DNA of 64,000 nt from Biomphalaria glabrata (GCF_947242115.1 NC_074720.1:32774645-32838644), one strand, 5' to 3'. Numbered from the stretch's first letter, positions 43,071-55,286 are shown. Translations and numbers: made by a program. Notes: generated from the sequence alone by a model not told the origin.

Positions 43071-44560
43071 ATTTCATTATAAACACACAATAAACCCATT
43101 AAATGTTTAATTATTTTGTTTATATAAACTTTTATTGCTCCGTTTTTATTTGTACATTTAAATATTTTGTTTTATTGTATATAAAGCTATGAAATAAAAA
43201 CAAGTGTTTCATCTGTCTCTCGTGTGTAATGATTCTTTTGATTTAATATTTTATTTACATATTTAATGAAAACGATTGTAGCCTTTTTCGAACTGAATAT
43301 TTTAGTATTTTAAATTTATCATAAAAATTTTCTACGTACTATACACCCTATAACATACACGCTGCATACAATAAAGCTCGGCCGCTCGTTTTTTTTTTTT
43401 TTGTTTTTTTTTTTATTACTTAGCCTGATCGGGGCCCCTTTAGAAGTCCCCTAAAACAAACGGGGCCCCTGACTAGGTATTTGCCCCTTTGAATCGTCGC
43501 TCGGTGTTGGCTGCTGGTAAGTTTTTACGCGATTCAGGTAAAGTCCAGCCGTCTCTCTCCCCTCCCCCCCCCCCTACTGAAAAGGAATGCCCCCCCCCCC
43601 CCCCCGTCTAGCTGTTATCTCAGTGGGCACAGAAAGTTATTACGTAACATAATACGAGGGGAGGTAAAAGAAAAACATGACCTTGATGTTGGCTCGGATA
43701 GACTCCTCTAGATTATTAACCCATTAACTACCAAAACTTTATTACTGCATTAAATATACATTTTCTATTAAATATCAATTTCTATTGGTCAAACTAAGAC
43801 ACTGCAAATAGAATTTTTGAAAAATTCCATATAGTAACGATTCTGTGAGATGTACACTGGCAGTGTACGTAGCAGGAAGTGGCCCGTGAGGAACATTATA
43901 TAAAAAAAATATTTTTTTTTTTTTTACAATCTTTAAGTGAAAACAGATTAGTTAATAACATTGAAAACACACAAATTGAGCATTTTAATGCAAAAAAAAA
44001 AGTATATTTTAATGCTTTTTTTACTAAAAAATTATAACAATATAGTAAAAAAATAGGCATCAAATGTACAACATTATCTGGTAGGCCTACTAACCAGTAG
44101 CCTACTATCCAGATATATTTTTAACAACAAATAATAATACAATAGTGAGATATTCAAAGATCATGTCCATGAGCAAAGATTTTATTAATACAAACAATAT
44201 TGCTGTTTTTAATTATTTTATTTTCATAAAAATGTGTCTAGGTTCCTATGTTTTACTGCTTCTTTCTTTCTTTGCATTTACAGTTTTACAAATGCTGAAA
44301 TCGAAATTGTGATGAGTTTATTTTATATTATACTTTATTAAATAAGTTGGATTGTAATTTTTAACTATAACATTTCATAACATTTTATGTTTATAAGTCA
44401 AAAAGTAGTTCAAAACGTGTCTACTATAACGACATAGAGGCCTATATGATATATGTGCGTGTTTGTTTGCGCCGCGTGTGTATGAACTCTGCATATATTC
44501 TAAGCCAATTTAAATTTTCTAGATCTAATATAGTACGTGACACTTCAAAAACAAATATAA
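43071..44560. other. AT-rich spacer, no gene
   Basis: Homopolymer T, G and C runs (43389-43415, 43560-43605, 43915-43925) and GGGGCCCC-type debris at 43430-43500. Otherwise nothing recognisable. Confidence 0.5.
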
Positions 44561-44753
44561 AAAACTGGTCCATTGTCTAGCCCCAAGATTTTTCCAGAGC
44601 GCAAATCAGTGGGGCCCAGATGAAGCCCTGGTGGAACCCTCATAGGGCATAGATTGAGGGGCCTGAAAGATCACGAAGGAGGAGCTTTATATATGGTGGA
44701 GAGGGAGAAAAATATCCCATCGCCGAAAAGAAAAAATCCTGGCTACGCCTATG
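44561..44753. mobile_element. Remnant of a GGGCGTAGCC-type element
   Basis: It ends in aatcctggctacgcctatg, which resembles the end of the element at 34660-35958. The left end is not found. Confidence 0.3.
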
Positions 44754-44759
44754 AAAGAC

Positions 44760-45840
44760 AACATCAAATAATAGACGGGCCTGCCATCGAAAAGACTGGT
44801 TAAAGCAAAAGACATGTCGGAATGGAAAGAAACGGTGACGCCTCCAAATATAGATCTAGTGTCCGTCCAGATTCGTACACAATATCATTGAATTACAAGG
44901 CAATGAAAAAGCAGACATGATGGTCATATAGACATAATGGTCATATAGACATAATGGTCATATAGACATAATGGTCATATTGACATAATGGTCATATAGA
45001 CATAATGGTCATATAGACATAATGGTCATAGAGACATAATGGTCATATAGACATAATGGTCATATAGACATAATGGTCATATTGACATAATGGTCATATA
45101 GACATAATGGTCATATAGACATAATGGTCATATTGACATAATGGTCATATAGACATAATGGTCATATAGACATAATGGTCATATAGACATAATGGTCATA
45201 TTGACATAATGGTCATATAGACATAATGGTCATATAGACATAATGGTCATATTGACATAATGGTCATATAGACATAATGGTCATATAGACATAATGGTCA
45301 TATAGACATAATGGTCATATTGACATAATGGTCATATAGACATAATGGTCATATAGACATAATGGTCATAGAGACATAATGGTCTTAAAGAAATAATGGT
45401 CATAGAGACATAATGGTCATATTGACATAATGGTCTTATAGGCATAATGGTCATAGAGACATAATGGTCATATAGACATAATGGTCATAGAGACATAATG
45501 GTCATATAGACATAATGGTCGTGTATTGATAAATGAAAAAAACAAATGAAAATCCCTTTTTTACCCAGAAGAAAATATGAAAATAATAGAGTGTAGAATA
45601 AATGAATATTGGACCAGTTCACATCCCAATTACAAGAAAAAGGACGCCTATTAGGCTATAAGCTATCTCGACATGACCAACGCATAATTTTCCGGACATA
45701 ACAAAATGAGACAACAAATATCGGGACAAGCAAGACCTGCCCTCGTGGAGCATCACAAGAGAATGCTGACCATGTTCTTCAAAGCTGCATAATATATCAA
45801 GAGGCTCGAACAAGACTCTGGCCCCAAAACCTTCCTTTAA
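44760..45840 (+). mobile_element. LINE RNase H/C-terminal remnant interrupted by a minisatellite
   Basis: At 44870-44930 one frame reads ELQGNEKADMMVI, the conserved GNExAD region of a LINE RNase H. The 17-bp array begins exactly inside this text. After the array, at 45600-45840, the plus strand has a region encoding NADHVLQSCIIYQEARTRLW, the motif (AEHxLxxC) that follows RNase H in LINEs. So one LINE fossil flanks both sides. Confidence 0.65.
44914..45520. repeat. 17-bp minisatellite, about 35 units
   Basis: Unit gacataatggtcatata. By eye the variants are A (tatag), B (tattg) and C (tagag), and the order is AAAB AAC AAB AAB AAAB AAB AAAB AAC, followed by a mixed, more diverged end. AAB and AAAB thus alternate as 51- and 68-bp higher-order units. 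The first unit (gacatgatggtcatata) differs by one base and is part of the LINE coding text. Confidence 0.97.
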
Positions 45841-47210
45841 TCCCATGCATAAATATCGTAAAATGAATTTTTAGAAGAAATATTATTTTCTTGTCATTCG
45901 AAATCTTTGTCCTTCTTTTCATTTTAAATTCTTTCAATTTATTTTGTTTCAAAAATAAAATGTTTAAAAATATTATTGGAGTCTGTGAGAACCTTTTCGT
46001 TATCATTCTAGCCAGATCAATAGTATAAATTGGCGTGTCAAGGTGGAGGGGAGGCTATCATGTCTTGGGCACCACCAACTGAGGGCCGCCAAAAGGTCTC
46101 CAATAAGATTTCCCTAAAATTTTAAATCTTAAGAAAATCGAGTTCTGATATATGTATTTTTAATAAACATTTTCACACACTATATTTATTTCGTTCTTCG
46201 TCTGTCTTGCAATTAAATTTTTGATATTTTTAGTTCTACAGGAGACTTCTGTTAACGACATTTCTAATGTTACCCCCATAGAATTAGCCCTATACTATAA
46301 TTCCATGGTTACCCCATCACTAGAAACAATGCGCTGTGTTTATCACAATGCAACGATGTGGATACAAAAAAATATAATCGTGATTTCCAATAAAACATAT
46401 TCACAAATCCGATTCTAGATTAGGGCTACAATTCCTTGAAGAGTATATGAGCGAAGCAATAAATGAGACGCAATACTGGAAATTTACAAAGCGTATGACT
46501 AACATAAATGATATATGAATCTTAATAATCATGCATGCTAAACCAGTTAGGCCTACACTACTAGCGGATCCAGAACTTTTAACATATTGGTAGGCCTATT
46601 ATATGCATGTGCACACTAGCGCGTCATTGAAATATCAGTATCATAGACTTATATATATTATATCTGTTAATTAAGATTGATGTTCACAGTCAGCAATAAA
46701 CAAACAATCACAATTAGTGTCATGGCCGAGAACAATACTTTATTATATTGAACGCGTGCACCTTTGCGCACCATATCAACAATATCTAGACTGGACATGG
46801 AGATCTTTTAACACTACAAAAAATGTGAACATTTATTTAAAAAGTTGAATCAATGCGTTATTTTGTAAAATAGTAGTATGAAGTTAGGTTGTTGTTGTTT
46901 TTTAACCCTAACCTATGTAACATATAATTTAATGTTTAGATCTAGATCTAGTAATTGAACATCAAATATCACACAAGAGTATTTTCGTCTCATAATTATT
47001 ATTTTGCAATTTTTAGATACATAATCTAGGTAATCAATCTATTTAAATGTACATAAGATGATAAAAATCAGCAGACATGAATTATTTCGATCTATGATTT
47101 TTGAAACATTAACTCAATGGAAACCAACAGGAAATAGCTTTGTTTCATACTATATATTTGCGTAAATCTATATATATAATTTTTTCATATGATATAAGAG
47201 TTTGGACACG
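45841..47210. other. Spacer without recognised gene
   Basis: Short frames only. 46221-46418 encodes VLQETSVNDISNVTPIELAL and then unremarkable text with no domain that I recognise. A CTAGATCTAG patch is at 46935. No splice structure is seen. Confidence 0.45.
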
Positions 47211-47214
47211 CAAG

Positions 47215-47640
47215 CAAGATCACTCTTTTATTTCTGCAAGTCGGACGAACTAGAGTTACGCCAGGAAAAAAAAGAGGGGTGGGGGTGAACAAGTAGTAAA
47301 TGGCAGGGTCGGACCGTTGTGACCAAGAAAGATCACTCTTTTTTATTTCTACCTCACGTAGCGGCTAAAAAAAGAGGGGGGGGGGGAGAGAACAAGTAAC
47401 CTACTCTGTATTCACCCGTCACTAAATAGCAGGGCCGGACTTAAACATTGTGGGACCCTATGTGAAACGGAATTCGCGGGGCCCAGTTTCGGTAGGGATA
47501 CGGATTATAAGTGAAACTTAAGAGTTTATATTAGAAAATTCATTCGTCTTTGCATTCTATTCATCCTTTACTACGTACAGAATTACTTTACGAGCCTTGC
47601 GTGTAGCGAAGTCATACAGTATATCAAAAAATTCTATTCC
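47215..47640. mobile_element. Truncated CAGGGCCGGAC-type hAT element and a local duplication
   Basis: gatcactcttttatttctgc occurs at 47219 and in near-identical form at 47329, each followed by a G-rich stretch, aacaagta and cagggccggac/cagggtcggac, so a segment of about 115 bp is duplicated. From 47431 cagggccggacttaaaca and ggaccctatgtgaaacgg resemble the left part of the element at 59179-59590. Its right end is missing. Confidence 0.5.
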
Positions 47641-47647
47641 CTATTTA

Positions 47648-47818
47648 GATCACACTCAATAGCAAGAATGGGTACCTGACATTAGTTGGGGAAAAGTAAA
47701 GGCGGTTGGTCGTTGTGCTGGCCACATGAAACCCTTGTTAACCGTAGGCCACAGAATCAGATGACCTTTACATCATCTGCCCTATAGACCACAAGGTCTG
47801 AAAGGGGAACTTAACTTT
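47648..47818 (+). repeat. SINE (family A), tail part only
   Basis: gggtacctgacattagttgg, gttggtcgttgtgctggcca and ccctatagaccacaaggtct, then gaaaggggaactt. The tRNA-like head is absent. Confidence 0.8.
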
Positions 47819-48106
47819 TTTACTTCCCTTACAGCTTGAAAAAGAGTTACGCACATAAAAATCTATATATATAGGTCTGTGAATCGATCAATCGCGGATA
47901 AGATTTTGTTTCCGATTTCCAGTCTAGATATAATTTATGTCTATGATCAGTATATTTTATTTCCTCTCATGTTGAATACGTCTATACAGTTGCGTAGCTA
48001 GGGTGTTTGATGCCTAGTGCGGCATCTCCTCATGATGCCCCCCTTCCCCCGATATAAAACAACGAAAATACGTTATTATACGTTAACAAAATATACTATA
48101 AATAAA

Positions 48107-49083
48107 TGTTAGCAGGTCAGGAGGCACTAGACCTTTTTCTGCTAAACAGATTTTATTTTTTAACCGGTAGGTTGATGGTAACTCTACCGTGTGGGTCCGA
48201 TCTGTGCACTCCGGTCTGCGACCAAAGGGCGGCCTTCGCCTGGGCGATCAGACAGCACAATTAAACTAAACTAGCTAACTAAAAGGAAAACAGCCAACTT
48301 TAATTTATAAAATAAACTATATACACTTTATTTACATTGACACAAAAAAACAGTAATAAAACAAATATACCCACTACAAAACAATAAACCACTCAAATAA
48401 CCTAAATTACCCCAACACTAAACAGTAAGTTACTAGCGGCAGAAAAGCAGACAGGCACAACAGGAATTATAGCCTGCAATTACAAAAATAAACAAACATA
48501 AAAAATATATAAAATAATCATTATAATATTAATGGAAATACTTTTAGAAACATAAGATAATAAAACATTGTATAGAACAGCAACAAGGAGATCATTAGAG
48601 ATGGCTCGGGGGAAGGGGGGGGGGGGTTTGTGACGCTATCCAGATTAATGGACCTTCCGGTTCCATCATAGACAATGGCTAACTAATTAGCCTGTGATGC
48701 ACGGCACTAATCCGTTTACATCTAAACTTAATAAAACACATCTGAAAACAATAAATCTTAATTAGAAATAACTAAAGTAAAACAAACAATTCCTCAACTT
48801 ACAGGCAGTCCACACAGAACAACACTAAATAAAAACTTTCTAAATCACTGTTTGGTCACACAGACCAGCTAATCAACCACTGACCAGCGGTCAACACCGG
48901 AAAAAGGGACAAGACACTACATCATCCATTCTATTTATAGAGCCAGGTCATGACTCGTACCAACTAACTTCTAAAGTAAAAGAGCTGGCGGGAGACAGGC
49001 ATGCACTCAGCACTAGCCTATAAAAGTAATTAAAATAAAATATACAAAATAGATAAAAATAGCTCAAACAGCGCCAGCTCACA
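48107..49083 (-). repeat. 3' LTR of the Gag-only element
   Basis: 977 bp, TG..CA ends, same length and by eye same sequence as 51543-52519, including the 12-base G run. On the minus strand TATAAATAG at about 48940 is a likely TATA box. Confidence 0.93.
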
Positions 49084-49765
49084 TTCACCCCCGCTCAAAA
49101 CTTTTGCGTCCCCGCAAAACAATAATACTACAAAATTACAGTGCTATCACAATACACAAATTCAACATCTACAGCAAGTTCTAAAAACCCGTAAAACAAT
49201 ACCACTATCCATTTCAGACAACCTAACTCTCTGGACTACCTACTCATGCACACTCTGAAAATTCCATGTTGCAAAACAGGCAACAGGACACAATTATTCT
49301 GCCAATAAAATACTAAAGTGAGAATCGTCACATAAATGCATAAATCAAAGACATAGCAAGAAAAAAAGAAATACAGTGCATCAAAATATAGAAATAAAAA
49401 AATATTATATACATTATATTTTACATACATATATTCAAAGAATCTTCAATTGACATCAGACATAGACAATGCAAAACATGTCTGGTCAGCAAATCTCAGT
49501 ACAAGTATGCCACCCAGGCTAAGAGGAAACAAAACCACACAGGTTTGAAGGGGAAACGAAACCACACAGGCTTAAAGGGAATTGAAACCACAAAGGTTTG
49601 GCAGACCTAGTCACACAGACTTATCAAAACTATTCAGATTTCTACAAGGTCACACAGACCAACACAGAGCTACAGCCACAGGCTCAAATACATTCTCGGC
49701 GAACATAATGCATAAATATTATCAGTAGCAAATTTAGAAATAAAAACTCAAATGAAAAAAATACA

Positions 49766-51085
49766 TCAAAGACATAGCAATATACACAGTATAACAAATG
49801 ATAGAAATTTAAGAATTTTCGACTCCACACAGTTTCGAATAAATGTTTGAGCTAGGTTCTCAATATTTTCCAGTTTGTCTTTCGTACCGGTACATGTAGT
49901 GGTTAAGGCCTTTAGAGACGCCCATGTGCCAAATGAATCTGAACATACTTCTGGGATTACAGATAAATTTTTGCACGGCTGTATTAAAATTGGGCATTCT
50001 ACGTCCACAGAGGCAGGTGCAAGACTGCCTTCTTGGTCAGAGTCGGTAACTTGATTTTCTGAGGTTACGGTATTTAACATATCTTCACCTCCAGTGGAAT
50101 CGACTGCATTCACCATCGGTATGACCTTGGGTTCCACTGTTGGTAACGTCACTGTCTTGACAATGAAAACCGTAGATGGTTGTGATGGACTCTCTTCTGG
50201 TTGTTTAGGGGCAACCTGGATTATGTCAATGTTATCTTTGGGACAACTACTGGTCAGATGTCTCCAGCTTCCGCAATTTTGACAACCTAAAGGTCGCTGA
50301 GCAGAGTGAGACTGACCCTTAATTTGCATGCGTGTCTTCTGGGACTTGCAGTCTCTGGCTAGATGGCCTGGCATACCACAGGAGTAACACCTCCTGGATT
50401 TTCTCAGTGGTCTCCGGGTGCGAATACCACCAGACCTGAAATGCGATGACAATTTGGCTGTCAGTTGATCCACTTGGTGGGATAAATTGGCCAACTGTTG
50501 ACAAACATTGTTGCTGGTGTGGACCCCTTCTTCAGTCCACCTCATGGCTGTCTCTCTCAGGGCAACAAAAGACGTTTCGGGGTGCTCCCAGAGCTTTTCC
50601 CGCAGAAGGCGCCTTAGCAAATCATCACTTAGGTGGTTCACAAAGTGTTCTCTGAGAATTACATCCTCATGCACAAACACTTGCTTGGATTGCAGCTTGC
50701 CTGCTAGTGCAACATATGCAGCTTGCAGACGAATGGTATAGGATTGCACCGTTTCTCTGGGTTGCTGCCGTACTCCTATGAATTCCTCCATTACTACGGA
50801 GATGTTTCTTCTGTCTCCATACTCAGACCTAAGAATATCGACAATCTCTTCTGGACTGTCCCAGGAAACCTGAGGATGACACCTCAGTTCATCTTTCACA
50901 GACTCTCCCAAGTGTGCATATAGGAGGTCACACTTGTCCTCTGGTCGTTGGAGATGTTGAAGTCGCCAACACCTCTCAATGCTTTGGAGGAAATCCTCCA
51001 ATTCTCCAACTGGGCCGTCTCCATTGAACTTCCGGAGTGTTGCATCAGCACGAGGCACCATGATTACTGTCGTAGACTGCTGCAT
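49766..51085 (-). CDS. Gag-like protein with two CCHC zinc knuckles and a hydrophobic tail
   Basis: 439 residues. The N-terminal half has the helical text of a retrotransposon capsid (LEDFLQSIERCWRLQHLQ, then VMEEFIGVRQQPRETVQSYT). Two zinc knuckles follow, CYSCGMPGHLARDC (about residue 233) and CQNCGSWRHLTSSC (about 268), both CX2CX4HX4C. The last about 17 residues (ILKFLSFVILCILLCL) are strongly hydrophobic and could anchor the protein in a membrane, which is unusual for Gag. It resembles the Gag/PNMA-type proteins. It is the only coding region of the LTR element; as a fossil or live element it reads as one open frame. Confidence 0.9.
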   Translation of the reverse strand: MQQSTTVIMVPRADATLRKFNGDGPVGELEDFLQSIERCWRLQHLQRPEDKCDLLYAHLGESVKDELRCHPQVSWDSPEEIVDILRSEYGDRRNISVVMEEFIGVRQQPRETVQSYTIRLQAAYVALAGKLQSKQVFVHEDVILREHFVNHLSDDLLRRLLREKLWEHPETSFVALRETAMRWTEEGVHTSNNVCQQLANLSHQVDQLTAKLSSHFRSGGIRTRRPLRKSRRCYSCGMPGHLARDCKSQKTRMQIKGQSHSAQRPLGCQNCGSWRHLTSSCPKDNIDIIQVAPKQPEESPSQPSTVFIVKTVTLPTVEPKVIPMVNAVDSTGGEDMLNTVTSENQVTDSDQEGSLAPASVDVECPILIQPCKNLSVIPEVCSDSFGTWASLKALTTTCTGTKDKLENIENLAQTFIRNCVESKILKFLSFVILCILLCL

Positions 51086-51542
51086 GCTTCCTGCTGCTAC
51101 TGCTCCCTAACAATGCTGACCTAGTCCCCTAACACTAGTAGCCTCTACTGACCTAAAAGACCAACCTAATACCCATATCTAAAAATACTATACAACTCTA
51201 AATGCCAAAACCGACAAGCTCCTAGACACACATCCTATAAAAACTCACTTCTAAGCCTTACATCTTAACTACCAAAAAAACAACAACTCATTACTGACCA
51301 CAGCAAGAAAAATTAAACAAAACTCCTACAGCAAATTAAACTATCCATCTACCAACAACTTCCTATCAACCTACAACAAATTAAATTTCTTAACACTGCT
51401 GCCAAGTCCTAAAACCAATACTAACTTAATCGATCCTAGCAATGCCTAACGAAAGCCTAAAGAAACCTAACAACAACCTAATCTCAAAAACAATGTGCGT
51501 CTGATCACTCAAGCACAGATCCCACTTCTGACACCAGTTTTC

Positions 51543-52519
51543 TGTTAGCAGGTCAGGAGGCACTAGACCTTTTTCTGCTAAACAGATTTTATTTTTTAAC
51601 CGGTAGGTTGATGGTAACTCTACCGTGTGGGTCCGATCTGTGCACTCCGGTCTGCGACCAAAGGGCGGCCTTCGCCTGGGCGATCAGACAGCACAATTAA
51701 ACTAAACTAGCTAACTAAAAGGAAAACAGCCAACTTTAATTTATAAAATAAACTATATACACTTTATTTACATTGACACAAAAAAACAGTAATAAAACAA
51801 ATATACCCACTACAAAACAATAAACCACTCAAATAACCTAAATTACCCCAACACTAAACAGTAAGTTACTAGCGGCAGAAAAGCAGACAGGCACAACAGG
51901 AATTATAGCCTGCAATTACAAAAATAAACAAACATAAAAAATATATAAAATAATCATTATAATATTAATGGAAATACTTTTAGAAACATAAGATAATAAA
52001 ACATTGTATAGAACAGCAACAAGGAGATCATTAGAGATGGCTCGGGGGAAGGGGGGGGGGGGTTTGTGACGCTATCCAGATTAATGGACCTTCCGGTTCC
52101 ATCATAGACAATGGCTAACTAATTAGCCTGTGATGCACGGCACTAATCCGTTTACATCTAAACTTAATAAAACACATCTGAAAACAATAAATCTTAATTA
52201 GAAATAACTAAAGTAAAACAAACAATTCCTCAACTTACAGGCAGTCCACACAGAACAACACTAAATAAAAACTTTCTAAATCACTGTTTGGTCACACAGA
52301 CCAGCTAATCAACCACTGACCAGCGGTCAACACCGGAAAAAGGGACAAGACACTACATCATCCATTCTATTTATAGAGCCAGGTCATGACTCGTACCAAC
52401 TAACTTCTAAAGTAAAAGAGCTGGCGGGAGACAGGCATGCACTCAGCACTAGCCTATAAAAGTAATTAAAATAAAATATACAAAATAGATAAAAATAGCT
52501 CAAACAGCGCCAGCTCACA
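51543..52519 (-). repeat. 5' LTR of the Gag-only element
   Basis: 977 bp copy of the left LTR. It is followed on the minus strand by the presumed primer-binding site and a leader of about 440 bp before the Gag start at 51085. Confidence 0.93.
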
Positions 52520-53799
52520 TAAATATTACGAGTTTTTTTTTGGTCGCAAAACTATCAATACTTTTATGGAAATCTGTTTTCCACCAATTGCCTAGTTAGT
52601 GAAAAGCATCAATTAAAGCATCAAGTATTAATTCTTGATCAACTTAATTAAGTCTGAAAAACTTCGCTCGCATATAGCCATACTTGCCGCAATTGTCAGA
52701 AATATGCAAAACTCTGATTATGCTACCTGAAGAGAATCTTGGAAATCATTCTTTTTTTCTCAAAGTAGAATCTGGCATTCAATAGTCATCACGAATATTT
52801 AGACAATATTTAGAACTGAATCATCTAGTCGCATTCTAGCTGATATTTTTTTTTTTAAACTCAAGATTTGAAACAGGTCCCTGTTAGAGAAGTTCAAAGA
52901 CTTTTGAAGAAATTGCGACAAACTGTTGACGCCTCTTTCGCTCCAGACGAAATTTGTTTTTGTCATTGTTGCTATGAGCACTATCGAGATTGATTTCAAT
53001 CTGAGGATTTAATAGTTGGGATAGAGACAAAATTCATATTCACCTACCACATTATGATATGATCATATTGGGTGATTATTTCTTGAACTATCACGTCCAA
53101 GGAAGAATAAATCTCAATCCGTAGCTCGCTCTAATGTGTTTATACAGAATCTTCACATTTTTGGCTTGGCTTCTTTTGGCCAATACGTCTTTCATGTTCT
53201 GCACTAACCCCAAAATCAGAGTACTTGCTTTCGCTAAAGGTATTAATGGCTTCAGCTATCGATATTTTTAATGTTTTCCATTTAAGTGTGCAGTCTCGAA
53301 TTGACGATCAGTGTTTTTGAAGGTAGACTTAGACGTTTATTTCAGTTAATTCAGGGTCCAAGAATCCAAAATAAGTGAGAAAATTAAGACTGCATAACAA
53401 CTAAAAATCCATCTACTTAAGACATTTTGTCTTTACAATTCTTCTTCAACTCGTTTGTGATGCCAATTTCTGCTTTGAGAGAAAATATATCCAAGCTTCT
53501 TTTTATTATCAGATTTTTACCTTTAGGACCCTTTGATCCCTGCCATCAACCATTTCTCCGTCTGAGCTAGCACTATGAGAGCAAGATATTATCAATTTTG
53601 AGCAACGTCCATAATATTAACAGAGTGGCAAAATAAAATTTTTTTTAAACCAAATACACTAGTTTATGTTTGTTCATGTATGTACAAGGTGTGCAGTTTT
53701 TACTGAGAAATTTTGTGCTCAGTTTAATGCCACTCATCACTTCATGCCCCATGCGGCCCGCACCATCCGCACATGGCTAGCTACGCCACTGATTCTATA

Positions 53800-54344
53800 T
53801 TATAATAAAAGTTATATTTAGTTTTGTTCACACAGAAATTATTCAAGTTATTTCAAGTCTTATAAGTTAAAATATAATACGCCTACAGCGCGGCTACCAA
53901 AGTCGCATCTTAGTTATGTTTTAGTAGCCTAATGTTTTAAGTGGATGAAACATTATCATGCGAAGGAGATATAAAGTAATATAGAACACTTGTTAAAAGT
54001 CTGAGTATGTAACATTACCTAATAAATTTGAATGACATTCACGTTTTCATACACCTATAGGAAGCAATTTTTTTATTAAAGGAGTCCACGTTAAGATTAT
54101 AACGTGATTGTAAGCTTTAACTGCAAAATCTTATTCTGTCAGGAACAAGAAAAATATAAAAATACTTAAAAAAAAAGGAAAAAAAAAAGACAATTACTCA
54201 GTTATTCAAGTTGTAGATCGATTATGTTGCTTTTATAGTGAATACCAGATTTTAAAAAATCTGGTTAAGTGAATGTATAAATCTACAAGACTATATAATA
54301 TTCTAATCATAATTTACCGCCCAGGCTTCCCCCCCCCCCCCCCC
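53800..54344. other. AT-rich spacer
   Basis: No gene or recognised repeat apart from A runs at 54165-54190 and a C run at 54330-54346. Confidence 0.5.
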
Positions 54345-54346
54345 CC

Positions 54347-54500
54347 AGCAATGGAAAGGTCACTCTATCTCTGACAGTAATGTCTCTGGACCGCAGCTGT
54401 GCATCAAGGATCGGCGTCTTTAGTCACACAAGAAGTTGCAAAGGGAAAAGATCGTCTCTGGAGACGTAAAATGCCACAGAATCATAATCACCTAAAAGAC
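54347..54500 (+). mobile_element. LINE C-terminal zinc-finger fragment
   Basis: gcagctgtgcatcaaggatc, ctttagtcacacaagaagtt, gcaaagggaaaagatcgtct and gagacgtaaaatgccaca match the reverse complement of 18715-18800, the finger and stop region of the LINE at 18255-18990. It is a short piece. Confidence 0.75.
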
Positions 54501-55040
54501 GGTTATATGAACATAAATTTATTAAACTCTTGAATGAATTGCGTCTAAATATAGAAATACCCGAAGACGTATATTTTGTTCAAGATAAAGATTTTCTACA
54601 TCTCTAGCCAAATTTAAATTATTTTCTATTAATGCTTTGAAAAAATTAAATCGGTCAAACTAGAGTTTTCCCAATGTGGCCAACGATACACACCAACTGT
54701 TGAATTTCTAGGAAAATCGTTAGAGGCGTTTTCCATCCAGAATGTTCCACTCCGAAAGTGTGACTTGAATAGAGGTATTGTAAAGAGTAAATAATTTTTC
54801 GAATGGACCTCATTCATCAATCGTAAACAAATAACATTTAGCCACGAGATAATATAGATAAAACAATGAAAATTACGTATCACGTGACAGCCTTTATGGA
54901 TTGCGTAATTTGCATACAAGATATAGAGAACCAGCTATTAGCGCTTTCACAAACAGATCATGCTCTTACTTACATGTAGGCCTGTGTATTTAAAAAAGGA
55001 TGATGTATTTTATTTAAAAAAAAAACGACTAGCATAATTA
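54501..55040. other. Spacer without recognised gene
   Basis: Frames are short and domain-free. No splice structure is visible. Confidence 0.4.
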
Positions 55041-55045
55041 ATAAA

Positions 55046-55285
55046 CAAGATTACAAAGACAGTTTGTGTGGAAACACAAACTCAAAATCGGCCCCCGAAG
55101 TGGTCCACCCAGGCAGGCTTCAATATTTTCAGAAAGAACATCCAAATGAAATTATATCAAAGACAAATGAGAGATAAGAATGGAGAAAGAAGGTTGACAA
55201 ATCTTGTGTAGTGCCCAAACGGTACAGCAGATCAAATGATAGGTGCAAGTGAATGCAAAGTTAGATGTGAACCTGGCCTAACTAG
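55046..55285 (+). repeat. Dispersed repeat with a conserved reading frame, copy 2
   Basis: Reads [20 protein letters not shown] then STQAGFNIFRKNIQMKLYQR, then QMRDKNGERRLTNLV and stop. Similar to the minus-strand copy at 17560-17895 over coding and following non-coding sequence (gcagatcaaatgataggtgc, ctggcctaact). Immediately abuts a SINE. Confidence 0.6.
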
Positions 55286-55286
55286 T

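Larger units (their letters stand above)
48107..52519 (-). mobile_element. Young LTR retrotransposon with Gag only (4.4 kb)
   Basis: Two 977-bp direct LTRs (48107-49083 and 51543-52519) look identical by eye, with TG..CA ends, so the insertion is young. The flanks share taaa (4 bp, or taaat). Orientation is minus. Inside the 5' LTR end lies TGGTGTCAGAAGTGGG, a plausible primer-binding site, and before the 3' LTR a G-rich GAGCGGGGGTGAA, a plausible polypurine tract. The 2.5 kb interior codes for Gag and shows no protease, reverse transcriptase or integrase, so it is a non-autonomous element, probably mobilised by a Ty3/Gypsy relative. It looks whole for that type. Confidence 0.93.
47987..53791. 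mobile_element. Old hAT element, split by an LTR retrotransposon
   Basis: Left end CAGTTGCGTAGCTAG, right end CTAGCTACGCCACTG (inverted). The flanks 47979-47986 (cgtctata) and 53792-53799 (attctata) agree at 6 of 8 bases, fitting an aged hAT target duplication. Without the LTR insertion (48107-52519) the element is about 1.4 kb. Minus-strand text at 52640-52720 reads IFLTIAASMAICERSFSDLI then KLIKN, the hAT dimerisation motif; the rest of the transposase is decayed. Confidence 0.8.

Noticed and set aside
43560-43605. Long C runs as a biological signal
   Set aside because: Homopolymer runs of this type recur across the window (for example 34690, 37667, 54330) and are prone to sequencing error; no pattern beyond length.
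44914-45520. Regular array that might suggest a CRISPR
   Set aside because: Units of 17 bp are directly adjacent with no unique spacers, and the host is a eukaryote; it is a minisatellite.
49236-49430. Hydrophobic 64-codon minus-strand frame between Gag and the 3' LTR, a possible envelope remnant
   Set aside because: Low-complexity AT-rich text without cysteine pattern or signal peptide; not supported as a gene.
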